Assembly: GCA_051883455.1 (NCBI GenBank)
Contig: JBJETT010000008.1
Location: forward strand, 1-64,000
Direction of reading: 5' to 3'
DNA length: 64,000 bases
DNA from: HGM11368 sp051883455
Lineage (GTDB): Bacteria; Bacillota; Clostridia; Christensenellales; UBA3700
In this document: in pieces, positions 58,465 through 64,000 of the stretch
Layout: each line of letters opens with the position of its first letter
Position numbering within the stretch: the first letter of the stretch is position 1
The notes under the pieces: generated by a model
Told to the model about the DNA's origin: nothing
Databases searched by the model: none
Seen by the model: the letters and a program-made list of their open reading frames with translations, nothing else
Translations under genes and position numbers: made by a program

Positions 58465-58493
58465 ATCTTACCAAAGCCCAAGCAATCTGTCAA
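58465..58493 (-). promoter_or_regulatory. Promoter of infC operon
   Basis: TTGACA (58488-58493), 17 bases and TAAGAT (58465-58470) on the minus strand, just after the thrS stop. Confidence 0.8.
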
Positions 58494-58511
58494 CTATTTT
58501 TTATAGGTATT

Positions 58512-60449
58512 TTAGTCCAATCTTTTGTCAGCTACTTCTTTGATAACTCTCGCGGCAAAATCCTCGAGTTTCATCTTGCCTAGGTCGCCCTCGCCTCTTC
58601 TTCTCACGGCTACCACGCCCTCTTCGGCTTCTTTGTCGCCGATGATGAGCATATAAGGTATCTTCTCCATTTGAGCCGCCCTAATCTTGTAGCCCACCGT
58701 TTCGCTTCTAGCGTCGACTTCCGTCCTTATACCCATTGCTCTGAGCTGATTAGCGATATTCTCGGACAACTCTTTGGTACGGTCGGTAAGGCAAAGCACC
58801 TTGACTTGCGTAGGAGCTACCCACAATGGGAATGCACCCGCATACTTCTCTATGAGCAGTGCGATAGTTCTCTCGTAACAGCCTATCGAAGTACGGTGAA
58901 TGATATAAGGTCTTTGCTTTTCGCCGTTTTCGTCAATGTAAGACATATCGAAGTTTTCGGCAAGGAACATATCCACTTGCACGGTGATGATAGTATCCTC
59001 TTTGCCGTGTACGTTTTTGATTTGGATATCTAGCTTTGGACCGTAGAAAGCCGCCTCGCCGATAGCCTCGGTGTACTTGATACCTATATGGTCGAGAATT
59101 TGGCGCATAGTGTTCTCCGCCTCTTCCCACTTCTCGGGGTCGTTGATATACTTGTCGGTATCGTTAGGGTCCCATCTACTAAATCTGTACGTTACGTCCT
59201 CTTTGAGTCCCGTGCAAGCTAGCATATAGTTGATAAGGTCGATTACGCCCTTAAATTCTTGTTCGAGTTGCGACGGTGTGCAGATGAGGTGTCCTTCGCT
59301 TATCGTAAACTGTCTTACTCTAATAAGACCGTGCATCTCTCCGCTGGCTTCGTTACGGAAGAGCGTGGAAGTTTCGCCGTATCTAATAGGCAAATCTCTA
59401 TACGACTTGAGTCCGTTGTTGTAGATGGTATATTGGAAAGGACAAGTCATAGGTCTAAGCGCAAATACTTCGTCGTCCTTCTTCTCGTCTCCGATGACGA
59501 ACATACCGTCTAGATAGTGGTCCCAGTGTCCCGAAATCTTGTAGAGGTTGGACTTAGCCATAAAAGGCGTCTTGGTGCGCACGTATCCTCTGCGCTCCTC
59601 TTCGTCCTCAACGAAACGAACAAGGGTTTGCATAAGCTTTGCGCCCTTAGGCATCAACAAAGGCAAGCCTTGACCTATGTTTTCGTCGGTCATAAAAATG
59701 CCCATCTCTCTACCGAGCTTGTTGTGGTCACGCTTCTTGGCCTCTTCTAGAGCGGTGAGATAGTCGTTCAAATCGCTCTTTTTGTCAAAGCAAGTGCCGT
59801 ATACGCGCGAGAGCATCTTGTTGTGCTCGTTGCCACGCCAATATGCGCCCGTGAGCGAGGTGAGCTTGAATGCTTTGATATAGCCCGTGCTAGGAAGGTG
59901 AGGTCCCGCGCACAAGTCCACGAAGTCGCCTTGCTTGTAGAAAGATATAACGGCGTCCTTAGGCAAGTCGTTGATGAGCTCTACCTTATAGTCCTCGCCG
60001 TACTCTTTCATGAGCTTGATAGCCTCGGCTCTAGGAAGTTCGAAACGCTCGAGCGGATAGTTGGCTTTGATAATCTTCTTCATCTCGTCCTCTACCTTGA
60101 CCAGTTCTTCCATAGTGATAGCCGTCTTGAAGTCGAAGTCGTAATAGAAGCCGTTGTCAATGGCAGGACCGATAGCCAATTTGACGGTCGGATAGATGCT
60201 CTTCATAGCTTGCGCTAGCACGTGCGAACAAGTGTGTCTGTAGATTTTGCGACCCTCTTCGTCCTTGAATGTGAGGAGTTCGAGCGTGCAGTCCTTGTCT
60301 ACTACCGCGTTCATTTCTACGACTTTGCCGTCGATTTTTGCGCCAAGAGCAACTCGTGCCAAACCCTCGGATATATCCAAAGCAATATCCATCACCTTGA
60401 TACCGTCGGGGTACTGTTTTTTGCTACCGTCTTTGAGTGTGATAATCAT
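58512..60449 (-). CDS. thrS: Threonyl-tRNA synthetase
   Basis: A 645-residue class II synthetase with TGS (1-60), editing domain (HTCSHVLAQAMKSIYP, about 68) and catalytic core (RPMTCPFQYTIYNN with zinc Cys; FRNEASGEMHGLIRVRQF; HRTSIGCYERTIALLIE). The C-terminal anticodon-binding domain (APTQVKVLCLTDR) follows. The ATG at 60449 has GGAG upstream. Expression should be governed by the T-box before it. Confidence 0.97.
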   Translation of the reverse strand: MIITLKDGSKKQYPDGIKVMDIALDISEGLARVALGAKIDGKVVEMNAVVDKDCTLELLTFKDEEGRKIYRHTCSHVLAQAMKSIYPTVKLAIGPAIDNGFYYDFDFKTAITMEELVKVEDEMKKIIKANYPLERFELPRAEAIKLMKEYGEDYKVELINDLPKDAVISFYKQGDFVDLCAGPHLPSTGYIKAFKLTSLTGAYWRGNEHNKMLSRVYGTCFDKKSDLNDYLTALEEAKKRDHNKLGREMGIFMTDENIGQGLPLLMPKGAKLMQTLVRFVEDEEERRGYVRTKTPFMAKSNLYKISGHWDHYLDGMFVIGDEKKDDEVFALRPMTCPFQYTIYNNGLKSYRDLPIRYGETSTLFRNEASGEMHGLIRVRQFTISEGHLICTPSQLEQEFKGVIDLINYMLACTGLKEDVTYRFSRWDPNDTDKYINDPEKWEEAENTMRQILDHIGIKYTEAIGEAAFYGPKLDIQIKNVHGKEDTIITVQVDMFLAENFDMSYIDENGEKQRPYIIHRTSIGCYERTIALLIEKYAGAFPLWVAPTQVKVLCLTDRTKELSENIANQLRAMGIRTEVDARSETVGYKIRAAQMEKIPYMLIIGDKEAEEGVVAVRRRGEGDLGKMKLEDFAARVIKEVADKRLD

Positions 60450-60698
60450 ATTTTTCTCCTTTTCGTCAATAAAAAAGTCCTTATACTCCGTAGAATATAA
60501 GGACGACAATTATCGCGGTTCCACCTTATTTGCAACCTAAGTTGCCACTTAATTAGCGTTGATTCGCCCAACGTAGCGTGCCTACAAAAGGTGGTATAAG
60601 TATTGGCGTTGTGCGTCATCTCAGCTCCCGACGCTCTCTGTATCAACGTAGACAACCTTACTTGTCCTTTTGCCTGACCTAAGTCACAGCAATTTCGT
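60450..60698 (-). promoter_or_regulatory. T-box leader of thrS
   Basis: The minus-strand leader holds the hallmark T-box sequence AAGGTGGAACCGCG (60514-60527), GGACAAGTA and AGAGAGC in the 5' part, and a terminator stem GTCCTTATA/TATAAGGAC (60477-60504) followed by TTTTTT. Uncharged tRNA-Thr should favour antitermination. I could not assign the specifier codon with confidence. Confidence 0.93.
60471..60504 (-). terminator. T-box regulatory terminator
   Basis: A nine-base-pair stem with a ten-base loop and six T on the minus strand, immediately before the thrS ribosome-binding site. Confidence 0.92.
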
Positions 60699-60704
60699 AA
60701 CGAT

Positions 60705-60733
60705 ATTATATTACAAGCATTTTGCTTTGTCAA
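60705..60733 (-). promoter_or_regulatory. Consensus promoter of thrS leader
   Basis: TTGACA (60728-60733), 17 bases and TATAAT (60705-60710) on the minus strand: exact consensus in both hexamers. Confidence 0.88.
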
Positions 60734-60739
60734 CGGTTT

Positions 60740-61462
60740 TTACAAAAACTTAACCTTGACTATATCTACCAATTTTTCCACGAGCGACGTGCTAACTTGA
60801 CTGCGTTCGACCGACACTTGCTCCACCCTGTTGTATATCAAAGTCGCCACCATATCGTCTATAGGGTCGTCGAAAATTTGCACCCCGTCTATACTTAGTC
60901 CGCTCGCCCCGTCGATTAGTCGCAAGCTAGGCTGAGTGGCTACGACGGCGCTTTTGCACCTAATCCTATTGCCCTTGCCAAGGTAAGCGACTATCTGGTA
61001 GATATCCTTCTTTTTGGGATTGTAGGACAGCAACTCAATGCTCATCATTCCCAGCTCCGACCAATCGAATTGTAGCCCTTCCATTCGAAAATCGAATATT
61101 CCGTCAAGATTATACACGCTACTGCCACGCAAAATTTCCGCTACCTTTTTGCGTTCGTATTCTCTATTATAGAAGACGAGCGCGCTCACCAAAGCCTTGT
61201 CTTGTGGCAAGTCTTGCTCGAAGTCGCACTCGCTGACGATATATTGATATTTATAATTGTTGAGCAAAACGCCTATTAGTATCTCTTCCACGCGCTCTTT
61301 GACGATAGGCGACTTGTCGTCGTCGCATGCTAGCGCAAAAATGCAATAGCCGATGCTTTCTGCCCTAGCGTACGCAAGATTGGATAACCTTGCAAATTTA
61401 CTCTCCAATAAGTCTGCTATTTTGTCTTTGTTGCGGGATAGATAAACTTTGCTTTGCCACAT
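60740..61462 (-). CDS. ytxC: YtxC-like putative sporulation protein
   Basis: A 240-residue mainly alpha-helical soluble protein without a known catalytic motif. A YtxC-type outline (helical start, central EYERKKVAEILRGSSVYNLDGIFDFRM, late helical/strand region) and the position directly upstream of thrS match Bacillus ytxC-thrS. Function is unknown. ATG 61462 lacks a Shine-Dalgarno sequence and TACAAT ends six bases before it. The call leans on synteny. Confidence 0.65.
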   Translation of the reverse strand: MWQSKVYLSRNKDKIADLLESKFARLSNLAYARAESIGYCIFALACDDDKSPIVKERVEEILIGVLLNNYKYQYIVSECDFEQDLPQDKALVSALVFYNREYERKKVAEILRGSSVYNLDGIFDFRMEGLQFDWSELGMMSIELLSYNPKKKDIYQIVAYLGKGNRIRCKSAVVATQPSLRLIDGASGLSIDGVQIFDDPIDDMVATLIYNRVEQVSVERSQVSTSLVEKLVDIVKVKFL

Positions 61463-61468
61463 ATAGAT

Positions 61469-61474
61469 ATTGTA
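61469..61474 (-). promoter_or_regulatory. -10 element of ytxC (leaderless type)
   Basis: TACAAT on the minus strand, six bases before the ATG. The -35 position (TGAATT at 17 bases) is poor. Confidence 0.45.
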
Positions 61475-61570
61475 TGCAAGGCGGTGGCAATAATTCAGTC
61501 ATAGAGGCGATATATTGGTGCTTAGCACTATAATTGTCGTTTTGACTGCAAAAGCCTGTTTGAATAAGGA

Positions 61571-62224
61571 CTAAGCCCTCTCTTGCTTACTTTTACCTAT
61601 TTCCCTTACGTCCCATTCAAGCAAAAAGCTGCAAAATTTATTTTCTTTATACTTGTCCAAAAGCCTAAAAATCAACAACGTTACGGCGTAAGCAATCACA
61701 CCCGATAGCGTGCCGACTATTATGCCCGCCAAAGCGTCGCTGGCGTAATGCGCAATGAGATATACCCTCGCAATAGCCATTATTATCACGCCGATATAAC
61801 CCACCCAGCTCCACTTTTTGTTGCAACACAGCAGCATAGCCATTGCCCATGCAGCCACTGCAGTCACGTGTCCCGACGGGAAAGAAAAGCCGTCTTCGGC
61901 AGGGCTTCCCACCGCTTGCCAAAAAGCCGTGTAGGTCGGGTCGGTCATAGGGCGAGGGCGAGCTATTACGTCTTTGAGAATGACGCTGGTTATAAGCGCA
62001 CCGCACGCCACCGCGCCGAATAAGCATATGCCAAACTTGCGCGTAGGCTTAAAGAGCATTATCACTATAGACGCCACGAAAAATATTATTCCCTTTTCGC
62101 CCAACAGGGTAACTAATTTAAAGAAAGGCGAAAAGAACCCTCCCGCCGACTCGGCAAGCGAGTGCATTGCGCCGAAAATCGCGCCGTCGTAGTTTGCAAA
62201 AAAACTGTTTAGCCATTCAGCCAT
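61571..62224 (-). CDS. PAP2-family phosphatase
   Basis: A 217-residue membrane phosphatase with about six helices. The three PAP2 motifs are KDVIARPRP (about 85-93), PSGHVTA (about 117) and ARVYLIAHYASD (about 155-166), with catalytic His in the second and third. Likely substrates are undecaprenyl diphosphate or phosphatidylglycerol phosphate; sequence does not decide. GGA lies before the ATG. Confidence 0.9.
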   Translation of the reverse strand: MAEWLNSFFANYDGAIFGAMHSLAESAGGFFSPFFKLVTLLGEKGIIFFVASIVIMLFKPTRKFGICLFGAVACGALITSVILKDVIARPRPMTDPTYTAFWQAVGSPAEDGFSFPSGHVTAVAAWAMAMLLCCNKKWSWVGYIGVIIMAIARVYLIAHYASDALAGIIVGTLSGVIAYAVTLLIFRLLDKYKENKFCSFLLEWDVREIGKSKQERA

Positions 62225-62240
62225 AATTTTTCCTCGGTAA

Positions 62241-63191
62241 TCAGTCGTTAGATTTTGGTTGATTGAGCACCACTTGTGGGAACGGAATATTGATGCCGTT
62301 GTCGTCGAATAGGATTTTGATTTCTCTATTCATATCGCGTTGCACTTGGAAGACGTCCTCTTCCTTACACTTGGCAATAAGCAAAAGATTGACGCTCGAC
62401 TCGCCCAGCGCGCTGACACCTTTGTAGAAAGGTCCCTCGACGATAGCGGGGATATTGTTTTTGATTGTATCGAGGTTGTTTTTGATGACCTCTTCCACCT
62501 TAGGTATCGAAGCGCCGTACTCTATGCCCACCTCGCATTTTGCCACGGATATCTCTTGAGTTTGGTTGATAATAGAAGTGATTTGGCTATTGTTGACGAT
62601 ATTGACGTTGCCGCCCGCGTCAACAATTTTGGTAGTGCGAATGCCCACCTCTTGCACGGTTCCGCGCCAGCCGTTGACCACCACAATGTCGCCTACTTCG
62701 AATTCGCCCTCAAATACTATAAACATGCCCGCCACTATATCGGATACGAGGCTCTGTGCGCCAAGACCTATGACGAGGGTCAATATTCCCGCACCTGCAA
62801 GTAGCGTGCCCGTATTTACGCCCCACGCCCCAAGCACGAGCATTAGCGTCACGAGTGCCACCAACCATTTGAGGAAGTTGACTAACAGCTTGTGTATCGT
62901 GATAGCCCTCTTGGTGTCGGCAAAGCTCTTGCGCATTATATATTTGATTAGCCAATATACTACGAAAGCAAAAGCAATAATTTGCACGCTCTTAATCATA
63001 GACGGTATCTTGTTGAACAAGGTATTGACGAAGTCGTTGCCCGTGATTGCTTGATTGAAAATCGAATTTTCGCCGTAAAGCTGGTTGGCGAATACGCCCG
63101 TCAGCACGGTGAGTGCCAAAGCAAGCACCAATACTATGATTTGAAGGGTTCTTTTGGTTAGTTTTTTCATAGGTTTTTTTATTTTGCTCAT
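62241..63191 (-). CDS. Small-conductance mechanosensitive channel (MscS family)
   Basis: A 316-residue channel with helices at about 14-35, 62-85 and the pore-lining TM3 at about 120-150 (GAGILTLVIGLGAQSLVSDIVAGMFIVFE). The beta domain FEVGDIVVVNGWRGTVQEVGIRTTKIVDAGGNVNIVNNSQIT follows. It should release solutes on hypo-osmotic shock. AAGGAT precedes the ATG. It is 17 bases upstream of the PAP2 gene. Confidence 0.94.
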   Translation of the reverse strand: MSKIKKPMKKLTKRTLQIIVLVLALALTVLTGVFANQLYGENSIFNQAITGNDFVNTLFNKIPSMIKSVQIIAFAFVVYWLIKYIMRKSFADTKRAITIHKLLVNFLKWLVALVTLMLVLGAWGVNTGTLLAGAGILTLVIGLGAQSLVSDIVAGMFIVFEGEFEVGDIVVVNGWRGTVQEVGIRTTKIVDAGGNVNIVNNSQITSIINQTQEISVAKCEVGIEYGASIPKVEEVIKNNLDTIKNNIPAIVEGPFYKGVSALGESSVNLLLIAKCKEEDVFQVQRDMNREIKILFDDNGINIPFPQVVLNQPKSND

Positions 63192-63199
63192 ATTTATCC

Positions 63200-63652
63200 T
63201 TACTCTCGTTTGGTTTTGATTTTTTGTTTAGTCAATAGTTTTTGCGAATTGCCGTCTTTCATATAAACGGCAACGGTATATTCCATTCCTTCTTTGAGGT
63301 TGGCGAAGCTTCCGCTGCTCTCTCCTACCTCTATCTCGATTTTGCGGTGAGTAAAGTCGTTGTATGCCTCTACCGTCAAGTCGCCTGTTTCACCCTCAAC
63401 GTTGACTACCCACTCGATTTGGTTGCTGGAAGAAGTCAGCGAAGTGATATACGCGTCCACTTCGGCGTCGGTAGTCGTAGCAACGCCACCGCCTATTAGC
63501 AGTGCCGATATTGCCAGCAAAGTGCTGGTTGCTATCGTACCGCTCTTCTTTATCGCCCTAAATTTGTCGTTGTCGTTAAATTCGACGGGCGCAGGAGTCG
63601 TAGGCGGTGCGAGGTATTCTTCTTTTGGCATTTCATCGTTTTTGTATTGCAT
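63200..63652 (-). CDS. Unrecognised membrane-anchored protein
   Basis: A 150-residue protein not recognised. A Pro/Glu-rich cytoplasmic start (about 1-35) precedes one transmembrane helix (about 40-60, TSTLLAISALLIGGGVATT). An external region of about 90 residues (NQIEWVVNVEGETGDLTVEAYND ... TYAVYMKDG-like) has the strand spacing of a fibronectin III-like domain. It could be a small surface protein. The ATG at 63652 is preferred over an in-frame TTG at 63682. Confidence 0.7.
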   Translation of the reverse strand: MQYKNDEMPKEEYLAPPTTPAPVEFNDNDKFRAIKKSGTIATSTLLAISALLIGGGVATTTDAEVDAYITSLTSSSNQIEWVVNVEGETGDLTVEAYNDFTHRKIEIEVGESSGSFANLKEGMEYTVAVYMKDGNSQKLLTKQKIKTKRE

Positions 63653-63668
63653 ACTCTTACCATTTGTT

Positions 63669-63696
63669 ATTATATCACACAACTATTTTTTTACAA
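63669..63696 (-). promoter_or_regulatory. Promoter of the 63200-63652 gene
   Basis: TTGTAA (63691-63696), 16 bases and TATAAT (63669-63674) on the minus strand, with a leader of roughly ten bases. Confidence 0.6.
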
Positions 63697-63727
63697 ACGT
63701 TTTTATCTAGTCATTACTTTACGCCAA

Positions 63728-63750
63728 CAAAAAGGACGGACACCCGTCCG
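63728..63750 (-). terminator. Intrinsic terminator after the right-edge gene
   Basis: Stem GGACGG/CCGTCC with a four-base loop and TTTTTG on the minus strand. Confidence 0.85.
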
Positions 63751-63771
63751 CCCGTTTTGAATTTAATACTT

Positions 63772-64000
63772 TTACTCGGTCAATGCCGCTTTTCTTTCTT
63801 GTTGCTTGGCTTGTAGATACGCAATCGCCTCGTCTTTAGCCTCTTCAATCTTTGCGTTGAAGTCGGCTTGAGCTCTATCTATTCTATCCGCAAAATCTGC
63901 TTGAGCGTTGGCAATATCGGCTTTTTCTTTATCGGTCAGATTACCCTCCATCGTCGCAATAGTTTGTTCTTTGGTCTCGATAATTTTGGCAAGCAAAGCC
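63772..64000 (-). CDS. Coiled-coil protein, 5' end outside window
   Basis: At least 75 residues are visible with no stop up to the window edge. The sequence is almost wholly helical and charged (Ala/Glu/Lys/Asp/Gln heptads, for example DFADRIDRAQADFNAKIEEAK), ending in KQQERKAALTE. The family is not recognised. A TTG at 63996 could be a start, but the gene more likely continues beyond the window. Confidence 0.6.
   Translation of the reverse strand, partial: ALLAKIIETKEQTIATMEGNLTDKEKADIANAQADFADRIDRAQADFNAKIEEAKDEAIAYLQAKQQERKAALTE

Noticed and set aside
60600..60698. Idea that the thrS T-box has an abnormally short stem I
   Set aside because: The visible 5' part carries GGACAAGTA and AGAGAGC in an arrangement I recall from clostridial T-boxes. 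Without folding software I cannot call it aberrant.
1..64000. CRISPR arrays, prophage, IS elements or rRNA operons
   Set aside because: No regularly spaced direct repeats, transposase, integrase, phage structural genes or rRNA sequence were seen. The repeats found are short, intergenic and lack coding capacity.

Overview
The window is a dense, almost entirely minus-strand stretch of a low-GC Gram-positive chromosome, most likely an uncultured member of class Clostridia. The pointers are a fused IspH-ribosomal protein S1 gene, a SCIFF peptide with its radical-SAM maturase, HemZ, ribonuclease Y, a thrS T-box, and sporulation-associated genes (GerW/YtfJ, YtxC, a DacF-type carboxypeptidase, a SpoIIM-like protein, a Spo0A-C-like protein). 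No prophage, transposase, CRISPR array or rRNA was seen. Only two convincing genes lie on the plus strand.

Layout, left to right (minus-strand transcription runs right to left). 1-250: three tRNA genes (Asp, CAU-Met/Ile2, Pro). 375-6609: ispH-rpsA, plsC, cmk, a BaiN-type flavoprotein and surE. 7020-12166: a five-gene biotin-dependent Na+ decarboxylase operon that carries two different carboxyltransferase subunits. 12542-19070: rluB, dac, ytfJ, DUF2953, scpB, scpA, an M50 protease and lysA. 19358-22939: dacF and deoB, then plus-strand Spo0A-C-like and SpoIIM-like genes, which recalls the Bacillus spoIIM-deoB-dacF neighbourhood. 23087-31451: rny, recA, a CinA C-domain protein, pgsA, rimO, ftsK. 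31633-36280: M16 peptidase, ylxY-type deacetylase, pnp, rpsO. 36584-50414: hemZ, an MBL hydrolase, dtd, rel, recJ, secF, secD, scfB, scfA, a TIGR04086 protein, yajC, tgt. 50500-57086: queA, ruvB, ruvA, ruvC, proA, yebC, an RNA methyltransferase. 57226-61462: rplT, rpmI, infC with an attenuator leader, thrS with a T-box, ytxC. 61571-64000: a PAP2 phosphatase, an MscS channel, two unrecognised proteins.

Much of the window is core machinery in conserved Firmicutes order: RNA decay and translation, Holliday junction processing, Sec export, (p)ppGpp signalling, cell-wall building blocks and membrane lipid synthesis. The accessory or unusual parts are the decarboxylase operon, the intergenic repeat families and the orphan Spo0A-like protein.

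Three signals stand out. (1) At least seven genes without a Shine-Dalgarno sequence have a -10 hexamer 6-7 bases before the ATG, several with a -35 at 17-18 bases, so transcription should start on the start codon (leaderless mRNA). (2) An 88-bp, nearly invariant intergenic repeat occurs three times. Its flanking arms differ between copies but remain complementary within each copy, and one arm runs into the end of ruvC. A second, short family has constant outer boxes around a different palindrome in each copy. (3) The decarboxylase operon combines transcarboxylase-like 12S, 5S and 1.3S subunits with Na+-pump beta and gamma subunits.
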